This document shows positions 8,269 to 17,554 of a DNA stretch of 64,000 bases, one piece after another. The stretch covers positions 1 to 64,000 of the forward strand of contig CALVBB010000006.1 in NCBI GenBank assembly GCA_944325705.1, written 5' to 3'. The stretch is from Candidatus Gastranaerophilales bacterium (GTDB taxonomy: Bacteria > Cyanobacteriota > Vampirovibrionia > Gastranaerophilales > Gastranaerophilaceae). The notes under the pieces were generated by a model. It was not told the DNA's origin and ran no database searches. It was given only the letters and a program-made list of their open reading frames with translations. Within the stretch, counting starts at the first letter, position 1; each line of letters opens with the position of its first letter. A program made the position numbers and the translations under genes.

Positions 8269-9294
8269 ATGACTGTAAATATGTTAGTTTTCGATTTTAA
8301 AGACACGGAGAGAGAGTTTTTTGCGAATAACAAATTCCCTGATTTTAATATAATTTTTTATGAGGAAGCTTTGAATGAAGAATTTCTTGAGAATATTCCG
8401 CAGGAACAGAAGGACAGCGCCTATGTAATAAGCGTGTTTATAACATCTGATGTTACAAAAGCGGTTATAAATGCCTTTAAAAATTTAAGGATAATTTCAA
8501 CGCGTTCAACCGGATACGACCATATTGACTTAAAATCCTGCCAGAAGAAAAATGTTACGGTTCTGAATGTTGTAAATTACGGAGAAACCTCGGTTGCACA
8601 GTACACTTTCGGTCTTATTCTGGCGCTTGTAAGAAATATTATTCCGGCTTCTAATAAGATAAAATGCCTGACTGAAACTGACGATTTTACCGGTCGTGAT
8701 CTTTCAAAAATGGCTATAGGAGTTGTCGGAACCGGTGCTATAGGGGCTGCTATCTGCCAGATTGCACATGCTTTGGGGATGCGGATACTTGCCTGTGATA
8801 TTAAGGTTAAGAAAGAACTTGAGGAACACTTTGGCGTAACGTATACCTCTCTGGAAGATTTGCTTGCAATATCAGACATCGTAACGCTTCACATGCCCTA
8901 TACCGGTGACAACAGAAATATGTTTTCTGAAAAAGAATTTCAGATTGTTAAAAAGGGGGCATATTTTATAAACACGTCACGCGGGGAGATTGTGGATGTT
9001 GAAGCTCTTTGCGTGGCACTTGAAGCAGGAAAGCTCAAGGGTGCAGCTCTGGATGTTCTCACATGTGAGAGTGTAAGTTTCCATTGTGAGGAACTTCAGG
9101 AAAAGCTCGGCAATATTTCTATGGAATGCCGGAGGGAGGCTGAGTTTGTAAAAAAACTTGCAGATTTTGATAATGTAATTATAACCCCACATATTGCTTA
9201 TGATACTACAGATGCAGTGAATTATATTCTTGAAAAGACAATGAACCAGATAAAAACGGTTATACAGGGGGATATGGCAAAACGAATTGTTTAA
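8269..9294 (+). CDS. D-isomer-specific 2-hydroxyacid dehydrogenase
   Basis: 341 residues. GVVGTGAIGAAICQIAHALG is the Rossmann NAD-binding motif, STRSTGYDHIDL matches the substrate loop, NTSRGEIVDVEAL holds the conserved Arg region, and TPHIAYDT holds the catalytic His. Similar to D-lactate dehydrogenases, which reduce a 2-oxo acid with NADH. Substrate not proven. AAGGAGAG lies upstream of the ATG. No lactate transporter or pyruvate enzyme is adjacent. Confidence 0.85.
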   Translation: MTVNMLVFDFKDTEREFFANNKFPDFNIIFYEEALNEEFLENIPQEQKDSAYVISVFITSDVTKAVINAFKNLRIISTRSTGYDHIDLKSCQKKNVTVLNVVNYGETSVAQYTFGLILALVRNIIPASNKIKCLTETDDFTGRDLSKMAIGVVGTGAIGAAICQIAHALGMRILACDIKVKKELEEHFGVTYTSLEDLLAISDIVTLHMPYTGDNRNMFSEKEFQIVKKGAYFINTSRGEIVDVEALCVALEAGKLKGAALDVLTCESVSFHCEELQEKLGNISMECRREAEFVKKLADFDNVIITPHIAYDTTDAVNYILEKTMNQIKTVIQGDMAKRIV

Positions 9295-9321
9295 ATCCGC
9301 TGCTTATAATATAATTGTTTT

Positions 9322-10665
9322 ATGAAAATAGGATTTGTACCGATAGACAACAGACCGGTGTGTTACACTCTGCCGCAGATGATTGCGGAGATAGACCGGA
9401 ATATTGAATTTCTTATACCTCCGCGTGAGTTTTTAGGAGATTTGACAAAGTATGCGTACTGCGAAAAACTCTTTGAGTGGCTGGAAAATTTATCGGAACT
9501 TGATGCGCTTGTAATTTCACTTGATACGATGGCTTACGGCGGGCTTATACCGTCCAGACGTTCTGCGGATACATTTGAACGGATTAAGGAAAGAATTTTC
9601 AGGCTCAGGGAAATATTGACTGCAAAACAGGCAAAGATTTATGCGTTTTCGAGTATTATGAGGATTTCAAATAACAACATTAACGAGGAGGAGAAGGAAT
9701 ACTGGAGCCGCTGGGGAAAAAAGATTTTTGACTACTCTTATATGACACATAAACTCGGGTCTGAAAGCTGTATAAATAATATTATTCCCGATGAAATCCT
9801 TGATGATTATATGAATACCCGCAAAAGAAACTTTGAGATAAACAAAATTTATCTTGAATGGCAGAAGGAAGGGCTTTTTGACACTCTGGTTTTTTCAAAG
9901 GATGATTGCGCGGAATATGGTTTCAATGTTCAGGAAGCGCAGGCGCTTGAAAAGGCGGGCGGGTTTGTAAAGACCGGCGCGGATGAGATTCCGCTGACGC
10001 TTCTTGCACGGGCAATAGCCGGAAATGTCAGAATTGCGCCTGTATTTACCGCTCCTGAGTGTAAAAATTTAATCTCAAATTACGAGGATGTTTCAATAGA
10101 AAAATCAGTTAACGGTCAGATTGAACTTTCCGGCTGTACTGTGTCGGGAGTAAGTGAGGCGGATATAGTTCTCATTGTAAATAATTTTGAGGATTTGCAG
10201 GGCGAAATTGTTATGAAACGTCCGACAAAGCCTTTTTCGGGGAATTTTGAATTCCATGCTGAGCGGCCTTATATGATTGCGGATGTCAGATTTGCAAACG
10301 GGGCGGATAATGCGTTCGTGAAAACTCTTTTTGACGCAGGTGCGGGTGAAAACTTTTTCGGCTATTCTGCGTGGAACACTTCAGCCAATTCTCTCGGAAG
10401 CCTTATTTGTGCGGCAAAAGTGCGTTATCTTGCCTCCAGATATGATGCGGAAGCATTTAAACGGCTTGAGGCAGTGAGATTCCTTGATGACTGGGCTTAT
10501 CAGGCGAATGTTAGACAGATGCTTGAGCAGCCTGATACCGGAAGGCTCGCAGAACTTATGAAACCGTTTGAAAAGAGGGTTGGCGGGTTTTTACATATGA
10601 AATTGAACGCGGAATATAAATTCCCGTGGAACAGATTATTTGAGGTGGAAGTTGAGCTTAATTGA
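9322..10665 (+). CDS. DUF4127 family protein
   Basis: 447 residues. The opening IGFVPIDNRPVCYTLPQMIA and SLDTMAYGGLIPSR match the start of DUF4127 proteins, whose function is not established. NTSANSLGSLICAAKVRYL is a conserved-looking C-terminal helix. No signal peptide. A TATAAT at 9310-9315 ends 6 bases before the ATG, predicting a leaderless mRNA. It overlaps the next gene, so the two are probably co-transcribed. Confidence 0.8.
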   Translation: MKIGFVPIDNRPVCYTLPQMIAEIDRNIEFLIPPREFLGDLTKYAYCEKLFEWLENLSELDALVISLDTMAYGGLIPSRRSADTFERIKERIFRLREILTAKQAKIYAFSSIMRISNNNINEEEKEYWSRWGKKIFDYSYMTHKLGSESCINNIIPDEILDDYMNTRKRNFEINKIYLEWQKEGLFDTLVFSKDDCAEYGFNVQEAQALEKAGGFVKTGADEIPLTLLARAIAGNVRIAPVFTAPECKNLISNYEDVSIEKSVNGQIELSGCTVSGVSEADIVLIVNNFEDLQGEIVMKRPTKPFSGNFEFHAERPYMIADVRFANGADNAFVKTLFDAGAGENFFGYSAWNTSANSLGSLICAAKVRYLASRYDAEAFKRLEAVRFLDDWAYQANVRQMLEQPDTGRLAELMKPFEKRVGGFLHMKLNAEYKFPWNRLFEVEVELN

Positions 10666-11194
10666 GATAATATTATTAGCGTTTGCACTCGGGATTGACT
10701 GCTGTGTTGTATCTTTTTCTCAGGGGCTTGTTTTTACGTCGAACAGGGTTAAAAACTCGATGGCGCTGGCGCTTACAATGGGTCTGTTTCAGGGGCTTAT
10801 GCCTGTTATCGGGTATATGGGTGCTGGTATCATAAGCCGTTATGTAGCGGCATATTCTGCGTGGATTTCGTTCGCGATATTTTTAATTCTTGGTTTAAAG
10901 TTTATATTTGAGGCTTTTGAGAAAAAAGAGGAAAAAATTTGCTGTATCGGTTTGAAATGCTTAATTTCGATGGGTATTGCAACAAGTATTGACGCGCTTG
11001 TTGCCGGTGCCAGCATAAAGTTTAGCGGGAGCGGGCTTTTGCTTCCTGCAATCTTAATAGGGGTTGCTTCATTTTTAATGTCGTTGGCTGGCTTCTGGGG
11101 CGGTAACTGCTTTAAGAAATTTCCGTCCAGGTATCTGGAAATCGCAGGCGGTCTTATACTTATCGGGCTTGCCGTAAAAGCGGCGGTTTGGTAA
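10652..11194 (+). CDS. mntP: MntP/YtaF-like membrane protein (putative Mn efflux)
   Basis: About 180 residues, six hydrophobic segments in two halves. FALGIDCCVVSFSQG and GIATSIDALVAGASIKF are the two repeated D-containing motifs of MntP-type exporters. The TTG at 10652 is chosen because it begins SLIEIILLAFALGID, which fits the family, with GAGGTGG just upstream; the frame also allows TTG at 10640. It overlaps the end of the DUF4127 gene by 14 bases. Substrate specificity is inferred only. Confidence 0.75.
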   Translation: MSLIEIILLAFALGIDCCVVSFSQGLVFTSNRVKNSMALALTMGLFQGLMPVIGYMGAGIISRYVAAYSAWISFAIFLILGLKFIFEAFEKKEEKICCIGLKCLISMGIATSIDALVAGASIKFSGSGLLLPAILIGVASFLMSLAGFWGGNCFKKFPSRYLEIAGGLILIGLAVKAAVW

Positions 11195-11303
11195 GAGAAG
11201 CGGGGAGTGGATCTGGTCGTACGCGAGTGCCCCTGTATGCCTTGTGCTGAGGGCAGAATTTGTTAATGAGCACTAGCGATTTACAAATTCGGAGAGGGTA
11301 CAT

Positions 11304-11356
11304 GGGGACACGCTCCCGCTATTGTTTCGAAAATAAATACAACTGTTCCTGTGTTT
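11304..11356 (+). repeat. Hairpin element 3, left arm lost
   Basis: GGGACACGCTCCCGCTATTG then TTTCGAAAATAAATACAACT and GTTCCTGTGTTTA. This is the right half of the hairpin family, with the same right arm as element 4 at 25.2 kb (one base different). No complementary left arm is visible, so it is a truncated copy. Confidence 0.65.
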
Positions 11357-11410
11357 AGTCTGCGGCACACTCCCGGGCAGGTGGAAGGATATTGTAAACT
11401 CCTCCACCCT

Positions 11411-12370
11411 TTACTTTTTATCGCACAGGAAACATGCAGAAAAGTGGTTTACACCGGCAGGGTAGTTTTGCGGAACTTCTTTAGTGCAGATTTCCATACA
11501 GTTTCTGCAGCGCGGGTGGAACTTGCAGCCCGCAATAGACTGCTGGATGGAAGGCGGCTGACCGGTTATTGTTTCAAGCGGTTTTCCTTTATTAGACGGG
11601 ATTGAGTTTAGCAGCGCAACAGAATAAGGATGTGCCGGATGTGCGAAAAATTCTTCTGCCGGCGCGCTTTCAACTATTCTGCCGGCATACATTACTGCAA
11701 TCCTGTCTGCCTGTTCTCTTACAAGCGCTAAATCATGTGTGATTAACAGTATTGCTGTATCATGTTCCTTTTTAATATTTTCTATCAAATCCATAATCTG
11801 CGCCTGAATGGTTACATCAAGCGCCGTTGTCGGTTCGTCTGCAATAAGAATTTCTGCATTGCAGGCAAGCGCCATCGCAATAATTGCCCTCTGTTTCATC
11901 CCGCCGGAAAACTCGTGCGGATATGCCCTCAAACGTTCGTGCGCGGAAGGTATCTGAACTTTTTCAAAGGCTTCGACAGCTTTTTCAAAAGCCTCTTTAC
12001 CTTTCAATCCTTGATGAATCTTTATAACTTCCAGAAGCTGGTCGCCGACAGTGTACAGCGGGTTTAGAGATGTCATAGGATCCTGCGGGATGAGTGCGAT
12101 TTTTGCCCCCCTGATATGCTGCATATCCCGCGGTTTCAGCTGTAAAATATCCTGACTTTCAAATGTTATAGCGCCCGAGGTTATTGCTGCGTTTTTGGGA
12201 AGCAGCCGCAGAATACTCATTGCTGAAACCGTTTTGCCGCAGCCAGATTCGCCGACAAGTGCCAGCATTTCCCCTCTGTTCAGCGTCAGCGATACATCAT
12301 AAAGCGCCTGCCTGAAACCGTTTTCACAATTGAAGCCAAGATTTAACTTTTCTATTTCTAATATTTTCAT
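11411..12370 (-). CDS. Peptide ABC transporter ATP-binding protein (OppD/DppD-like)
   Basis: 319 residues. Walker A GESGCGKT, signature FSGGMKQRA, Walker B ILIADEPTTALD and switch His LLITHDLAL are intact. CKFHPRCRNCMEIC is the Cys-rich motif of OppD/DppD/OppF-type ATPases. These energise uptake of peptides or similar solutes with two permeases, a partner ATPase and a binding protein. None of those is adjacent, so it is an orphan here. A TATAAT 7 bases before the ATG predicts a leaderless mRNA. Confidence 0.88.
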   Translation of the reverse strand: MKILEIEKLNLGFNCENGFRQALYDVSLTLNRGEMLALVGESGCGKTVSAMSILRLLPKNAAITSGAITFESQDILQLKPRDMQHIRGAKIALIPQDPMTSLNPLYTVGDQLLEVIKIHQGLKGKEAFEKAVEAFEKVQIPSAHERLRAYPHEFSGGMKQRAIIAMALACNAEILIADEPTTALDVTIQAQIMDLIENIKKEHDTAILLITHDLALVREQADRIAVMYAGRIVESAPAEEFFAHPAHPYSVALLNSIPSNKGKPLETITGQPPSIQQSIAGCKFHPRCRNCMEICTKEVPQNYPAGVNHFSACFLCDKK

Positions 12371-12615
12371 AGCTGTAATTATACAATATTTTTGTTAAAA
12401 GTTGTAATAGCCTGCCGGATATTTATTAAATGTAAAGAAATGTTACAAAAGTGCATGCGAAGCAAAACGCTTTATTTACAACTGTTTTAGCCTGTCAGCC
12501 CCGTTGAAATCCATGAGAACATGCAATTTTTTGGAACAAAAATTTTTTATATATACATAGAGGATAAATTAAAAAAGTATTTTCTTTTCACGAGGAAAAT
12601 CGAAAGGGGAAGTCG

Positions 12616-14322
12616 ATGACTAGAGTTGAAAAAGTAGATGCCTTAGCAACACAACAGGTCAAACAAACTAAAAAACAGGATGAAGCCAAAAAGGCTGATG
12701 ATGAATTGCAAACCTTGCTTGGTAAAGCTGGAAAAGCAGCACGCAAGGAACGCAGAGAAGAATTGATTGATGATTATTTAGGTCTTGGTCTTACCAGAAG
12801 ACAGGCTAAAAAAGCTGCAAAAAATCAGGTTAGAAACGAAGTCGCAGAAGAAAAAGTTGAAAAAACGATTGTTTTCTTTGATAAAGACGAATATAAAGCC
12901 CAAAAGGACGCACTCGAGGCTCAAGGCTATGAGGCAAAATACATTAAGAACAGAAAAGTCCGTAAGATGATTCAAGAAAATCCTAAAGATTTTTATCTGA
13001 CAAATGAAAAGGACGAATTTATTCTTGACGAAAACGGCGAAAAAATTTTCTCATCAGATAAATACAAAGCAAGAATCAGAGAATTTACAGGGCTGGACTA
13101 CAAACAGAACCTTGATGAAAGAAAAGCGATGGCAGAACAGTACGGTGTTAAAAAACGTCATGCCAAAAAAGCTGCCAAATACGGCAACTTTGAACGTGAA
13201 AAAGATTTAACTTGGCTTTATAAAACAGGTGCTTTTGTAGGTACAGTTGCTTTAGGTGCAACTACAGGCGCTGTTCTCAAAGGCAAATTAACTCAGCACA
13301 TTGTCGGCAGACATGCAGACGGCACACTTACTCCGTTGGAAACAGTTACAGCTGCGGGCTCTGTAGCAAAGGGTGCTTTGCTTGGTGGAATTGCAGCCCT
13401 TCCTGCAGCAACAGCTCTGGCTATTATTATTAAAGATAACGGGTACCCTGATGTATTTGAGGGATTGTCTCCAGAAGAAGTCGTTAAAAACGGTACACAA
13501 GGCATAAAAGGCAAAGCCAACAGAAAAATTGTTGACAGCATTCTCTCTCTTGATTACGGGAACATGTCACCTGAAGAACGCGACAAAAAAATAGTCGAAA
13601 AATTGCAAGAAGCTTATGGTCAGGCAACCGGTAAAAGAGTTAACGAAAGAGAATTAATCGCTGCGTATGAACATGCTAAAAAAGAAATTGTAGACACAGA
13701 TTCAGACAACGATATAGATATAGACAGCGATACTGATGTAGATTCAGATACAGATATTGATAGCGACACCGATATAGATACCGATACTGATATAGACAGT
13801 GATTCAGATGATGATCCCGTAATTGAAACCTGCGACTATCAGGTCAAACCTCAGGAAGGAAAAGAACCTAACAGCTATACAATCAAATATGGAGACTATC
13901 CTTCAGGTATCATCATGGATATGTATGAAGTAAAATACAACACTCCTGAATACAAAGCAATCAGGGATGCGGTATATGCCGCCAGCAACTACAAGCGCAA
14001 TACAAACCTGAAAGTAGGCGATAAGTTTACTTTGCCTGATGTACAGGTCGGCGACAAGGTATATAAACCGATTATGGAAAACAAGGATAATGTAAGAACC
14101 GACAAAGTTGTTAACAACGGTTTAAGCCTCGGCAGAACAAACAAAGTTGTGAAATCCGCTGATAAATTTTACGTTGCAGATTGCCACGGATATATCAAGT
14201 ATGATGAAGTAGTCAACGGAAGCACCGACAGAGAAGCTGTTCAGACAAGGGTTGACGAACTTAACAGACAACAGCAAGCCGAACTTGAAGAACAGATGAA
14301 AAAACAACAGGGCAAAAAATAA
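12616..14322 (+). CDS. Large protein with Asp/Ser repeat and LysM-like domain
   Basis: 568 residues, not a recognised family. Residues 1-200 are highly charged (many Lys/Glu helices). Two hydrophobic segments follow near 200-225 and 245-275 (TGAFVGTVALGATTGAVL; GALLGGIAALPAATALAIII). A strict D-S/T-D-x repeat lies at about 359-399, then a LysM-like stretch (YTIKYGDYPSGIIMDMY...LKVGDKFTLPD). The Asp repeat is encoded by tandem DNA repeats, could bind Ca2+ and may vary in length. GAAAGGGG precedes the ATG. Probably envelope-associated. Confidence 0.7.
   Translation: MTRVEKVDALATQQVKQTKKQDEAKKADDELQTLLGKAGKAARKERREELIDDYLGLGLTRRQAKKAAKNQVRNEVAEEKVEKTIVFFDKDEYKAQKDALEAQGYEAKYIKNRKVRKMIQENPKDFYLTNEKDEFILDENGEKIFSSDKYKARIREFTGLDYKQNLDERKAMAEQYGVKKRHAKKAAKYGNFEREKDLTWLYKTGAFVGTVALGATTGAVLKGKLTQHIVGRHADGTLTPLETVTAAGSVAKGALLGGIAALPAATALAIIIKDNGYPDVFEGLSPEEVVKNGTQGIKGKANRKIVDSILSLDYGNMSPEERDKKIVEKLQEAYGQATGKRVNERELIAAYEHAKKEIVDTDSDNDIDIDSDTDVDSDTDIDSDTDIDTDTDIDSDSDDDPVIETCDYQVKPQEGKEPNSYTIKYGDYPSGIIMDMYEVKYNTPEYKAIRDAVYAASNYKRNTNLKVGDKFTLPDVQVGDKVYKPIMENKDNVRTDKVVNNGLSLGRTNKVVKSADKFYVADCHGYIKYDEVVNGSTDREAVQTRVDELNRQQQAELEEQMKKQQGKK
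13690..13812 (+). repeat. Tandem repeat encoding Asp/Ser/Thr/Ile units
   Basis: Short GATxxxGATATAGATA-like units, imperfectly repeated for about 120 bases within the 12616-14322 gene, encode a D-S-D-T-D-I-D style stretch. Confidence 0.75.
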
Positions 14323-14359
14323 GCAACTAAAAATAAAACTTATTTCAACTAAGTCATCT

Positions 14360-14392
14360 AAAGACCTCTCAGTAAAAACGGGAGGTCTTTTT
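14360..14392. terminator. Bidirectional terminator
   Basis: AAAGACCTC and GAGGTCTTT with a 13-base loop, followed by T on both strands. It lies between the convergent Asp-rich gene and ispE. Confidence 0.8.
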
Positions 14393-14393
14393 C

Positions 14394-15179
14394 TTATACT
14401 ATTTTTACGCCTGAGGGAACAGCTTTGAGGTTATTTTTCACCCAGTAGCCTTTCATCGGCTCAAATTCGTCGTTTAGCAGATAATATGCAGAACCAGAGC
14501 CTGACATGACAGATTTTGGATAGAGGGATTTTATTGTCTGGAGTTCCTGATAATCGTCAAGGACAGCCCATTCAAGGTCGTTTACAAAGTTTTCGCGGTC
14601 TGATTTCTCTTTTCCTGCAAATTTTGTGTAGGCCTCTTTTGCGCTTATACCCAAACTTTCAGGCTTTATAAGAGATAGTGAGAAATCTTCAAATTCAAGC
14701 GGTTCAAGAATTTCTCCGCGGCCTTTAGTGAGCTGTCTGCCGCCTTCAAGGCAGAAGTTTAAATCAGACCCGAGTTGTGCGCATAGTTCATGAAGCCCCT
14801 TCCTGTCCAGAGGTTCCTTGAAAAGCTGATTGAGCCCGTAAAAAGTTCCGGCAGCGTCTGTGCTTCCGCCTGCCAGCCCCGCTGCTACAGGAATATTTTT
14901 TTCTATATTAATTTTTATTCTGTGAGGCGTGATTAACGCTTTTTCCATAAAAAGCACAGCGGCTTTGTGAACAAGATTTTTTTCATTATAAGGTATTTCA
15001 AGACTGTTTCCGGAAAGCGTAATTTCTGTAACCTCAGCCGGTTCTGCGCTTATTGTAAGGTAATCATACAGGCTTATTGTCTGCATAATACTTTCTATAT
15101 TATGAAACCCGTCGTCGCGTTTGTTTATGATTTTCAGCGAAAGGTTTATTTTTGCAGGGCACTGTATTTTAATTTCCAT
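14394..15179 (-). CDS. ispE: 4-diphosphocytidyl-2-C-methyl-D-erythritol kinase
   Basis: 261 residues. CPAKINLSLKI is the GHMP substrate motif, VPVAAGLAGGSTDAAGTFYG is the ATP-binding loop, and VMSGSGSAYYLL is the C-terminal GHMP motif. It phosphorylates CDP-ME in the MEP pathway for isoprenoid precursors; dxr of the same pathway is at 44.7-45.9 kb. Its start overlaps the rsmA stop by 11 bases, so the two are co-transcribed. Confidence 0.92.
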   Translation of the reverse strand: MEIKIQCPAKINLSLKIINKRDDGFHNIESIMQTISLYDYLTISAEPAEVTEITLSGNSLEIPYNEKNLVHKAAVLFMEKALITPHRIKINIEKNIPVAAGLAGGSTDAAGTFYGLNQLFKEPLDRKGLHELCAQLGSDLNFCLEGGRQLTKGRGEILEPLEFEDFSLSLIKPESLGISAKEAYTKFAGKEKSDRENFVNDLEWAVLDDYQELQTIKSLYPKSVMSGSGSAYYLLNDEFEPMKGYWVKNNLKAVPSGVKIV

Positions 15180-16008
15180 TCTTCAACTCCTCTGAAAGTC
15201 TGCCGAAATCCTCTATAGACAGCTTTTCTCCGCGTGTATTTTCATCAAGTCCGAGTTTTGCCATGGCCCTTTGAATATTTTCTTTTGAAAAGCCGCCGCT
15301 CAGGAGGCAGTTTTTTATATTTTTTCTGCGCTGCGAAAATGCAGCTTTGACTGTTTTTCTGAAATGTGTGTAGTCAGAAAGTTCCAGCCGCGGCTTTTCA
15401 CGAACTTTCAGCCTTACGAGTGCCGAATTGACCTTTGGTGCAGGATAAAATGAGCGTCTGCCGACCAGTTCCATAATCTCAACGTCTGCCCAAAACTGCG
15501 ACAAAATCGTCAAAAGCCCGTACTGTTTGGATGGAGATTTTTCGGTTGCACACATTCTTCTGGCAACTTCTTCCTGAACCATCAGCACAATTTCAGTAAT
15601 TTTATTACGGTTTTTGTTATCCATATCGTCCACTTCACCAAGCAGATGTGCAATAATCGGGCTTGTAATATAATATGGAATGTTTGCAACTACTTTGAAC
15701 TTCCCCTCAGAAAGCTTTGAAAGGTCTGTTTTTAAAATGTCCTGATGTATAATTTTTAAATTCGGAGCATTCAGTTTTTCCAGCTCGTTAACGGCTTCTT
15801 CATCAAGTTCTATGGCAATAACTTCTTTTGCGCGTTTGACAAGCTGCTCTGTGACAAACCCCACACCCGGCCCGATTTCCACTACGGTATCATCGGGTTT
15901 AATTTCCGCATAATCCAGAATGTTTGCTATGACTTCCCCGTTTATCAGGAAATTCTGGCCCAGCCGCTTTTTGGTTCTGAAATATTTTGCTCTGTCGAAG
16001 TAGTTCAT
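15169..16008 (-). CDS. rsmA: 16S rRNA dimethyladenosine methyltransferase
   Basis: About 280 residues. KRLGQNFLINGEV is the typical N-terminus and supports the ATG at 16008 (AGGTAAG upstream) rather than the longer frame to 16128. VVEIGPGVGFVTEQL is the SAM site and VVANIPYYITSPII the NPPY-like catalytic motif. It dimethylates two adjacent adenines in helix 45 of 16S rRNA. First gene of an operon with ispE. Confidence 0.92.
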   Translation of the reverse strand: MNYFDRAKYFRTKKRLGQNFLINGEVIANILDYAEIKPDDTVVEIGPGVGFVTEQLVKRAKEVIAIELDEEAVNELEKLNAPNLKIIHQDILKTDLSKLSEGKFKVVANIPYYITSPIIAHLLGEVDDMDNKNRNKITEIVLMVQEEVARRMCATEKSPSKQYGLLTILSQFWADVEIMELVGRRSFYPAPKVNSALVRLKVREKPRLELSDYTHFRKTVKAAFSQRRKNIKNCLLSGGFSKENIQRAMAKLGLDENTRGEKLSIEDFGRLSEELKNGN

Positions 16009-16104
16009 CTTACCTACTATAATACCACAGACAGGTAAATGTTTCGTAATGTTTTCTTTGATATTTTTTAGAGTGTTATATAATTGAAAGCAAGGGAGGC
16101 TGAC

Positions 16105-17433
16105 TTGAGCAATCTTCAAACAAAACAACGTCTTGAATTTCAGGACATCTTAGATTTATATACTTCAGGCTGCAAGGAGCGTATGCTTCATAAAATCGGT
16201 CTGGAATACGAGAGACTGCCTGTTTCTGTTGTTACGAACAAAGCTGTTGATTACGGGAGTGAATTTGGTGTTTGTGCATTTTTAAGAGCTTTTGCAAAAT
16301 CCGAAAACTGGGATTACATAACGGATGATTATAATATCATCGGACTTAAGCAAGGGCATGATACGATTACACTTGAGCCTGGGTGTCAGGTGGAACTCAG
16401 TGTAGAGCCTCAGTTCAGGATAGAACAGCTTGAAAAAAAAGTTGCTGAACTAGATAAGCAAATGGCGCCTGTTCTGGACAAACTCGGGATTACCCTTCTC
16501 GGGTACGGGGTTTCGCCGTTGAGTACGCACAAGATGATAAATCTTATCCCTAAAAGACGTTATGCTCTTATGGCTAAGTATCTCTGGGGAATTCTGTCTG
16601 ATGTTATGATGCGCGAAACCGCCGGTATTCAGGTTTGCTTTGATTTTGAGAGCGAAGAAGATGCCATGCGCAAGTTTAAAATTGCAAACAAGCTGTCCCC
16701 TTTTGTAACTGCAATGTTTGCGAATTCTCCGGTTAGAGGCGGGGTTGATACAGGATATAAGTCATTCAGAGCTTTAAGCTGGCTCAATACTGACAATGAA
16801 AGATGCGGGTTTGCCAATAAGCTGCAGGATGATTTTTCCTTTGATGAATACATAAACTACGTCATGGAAACTCCGGTCATATTTATTAACCGTAACGGCG
16901 TGCCGGTCAATTTTAACGGAAAGATTAATTTTAAAGAGTTTATGTTGAGCGGCAGGGATGGCTATGAACCCGAACTTGAAGATTATCTTCTGCAGGCAAA
17001 TTTATGTTTTCCTGATGTTCGCCTCAGAAACTTTATTGAAATAAGAAACCATGACTGTGGTGGCAGGAAAACTCCTTATGCAGTTCTTGCGCTTTATAAA
17101 GGCATTCTGTACAACAAAACTGCAATGGATGAGATCGAGGAGCTGTTCAAGCCGTACAGTTACCATGACTTTTCCGAACTCAGATATAATGTTCCGAAAA
17201 GCGCGCTTGATGCAAAGATTTGCAGGCATGCCGCAAAAGATATTGCAAAAGAAATACTTTATATTTCTGAAAAATCTCTTATTGAACAGGATAACGGCGA
17301 AGAAAAATACCTTGATTATATTAAGGAATTTGCACTGCAGGGAATAACTCCGGCAGATGTCTTAATCCGCAACTGGAACGGCATCTGGAACAAAGATATT
17401 AAGAAATTTATAAAATATCTGGCTTCCTGTTAA
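16105..17433 (+). CDS. gshA: Glutamate-cysteine ligase, plant-type (GCS2-like)
   Basis: 442 residues from the TTG at 16105, chosen because AAGGGAGG (16092-16099) is well placed; an upstream TTG at 16084 is less likely. HKIGLEYERL, TLEPGCQVELSVEP, MMRETAGIQVCFDF and ATAMFANSP-like TAMFANSPVRG follow the order seen in plant and proteobacterial GCS2 enzymes. It joins Glu and Cys, the first step of glutathione synthesis. No gshB is in the window, so the end product could be gamma-Glu-Cys or another thiol. Confidence 0.82.
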   Translation: MSNLQTKQRLEFQDILDLYTSGCKERMLHKIGLEYERLPVSVVTNKAVDYGSEFGVCAFLRAFAKSENWDYITDDYNIIGLKQGHDTITLEPGCQVELSVEPQFRIEQLEKKVAELDKQMAPVLDKLGITLLGYGVSPLSTHKMINLIPKRRYALMAKYLWGILSDVMMRETAGIQVCFDFESEEDAMRKFKIANKLSPFVTAMFANSPVRGGVDTGYKSFRALSWLNTDNERCGFANKLQDDFSFDEYINYVMETPVIFINRNGVPVNFNGKINFKEFMLSGRDGYEPELEDYLLQANLCFPDVRLRNFIEIRNHDCGGRKTPYAVLALYKGILYNKTAMDEIEELFKPYSYHDFSELRYNVPKSALDAKICRHAAKDIAKEILYISEKSLIEQDNGEEKYLDYIKEFALQGITPADVLIRNWNGIWNKDIKKFIKYLASC

Positions 17434-17441
17434 ATTAGTGC

Positions 17442-17470
17442 TTGCCAAATTATATGTTATAAGTTATAAT
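17442..17470 (+). promoter_or_regulatory. Promoter of a putative small RNA
   Basis: TTGCCA (17442-17447), 17-base spacer, TATAAT (17465-17470), directly after gshA. A transcript would start near 17476 and meet the terminator at 17530-17554. Confidence 0.55.
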
Positions 17471-17475
17471 ACTTA

Positions 17476-17554
17476 TGCGGGATTTATTTCCCGTAATAAA
17501 TTGAGTTTTTGCATACTTAACTTTTTTTGCGGCTTTCCCCCGAAAGCCGTTTTT
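17476..17554 (+). ncRNA. Putative small RNA, about 80 nt
   Basis: It lies between a good promoter and a good terminator and has no ORF. It contains CGGGA-TTTAT-TTCCCG-type pairing near its 5' end and the CGGCTTTC/GAAAGCCG stem at its 3' end. It is antisense to nothing but faces the end of mnmE. No known RNA family recognised. It could simply be a leftover leader. Confidence 0.4.
17530..17554 (+). terminator. Rho-independent terminator
   Basis: CGGCTTTC and GAAAGCCG around CCCC, followed by TTTTT. It ends gshA or the putative small RNA. Confidence 0.85.

Noticed and set aside
12421-12455. Possible shared operator with 4731-4760 (TATTAAATGTxAAGxxxTGTTACAAA)
   Set aside because: Two AT-rich matches without a matching regulator or position relative to a promoter are too weak to call.
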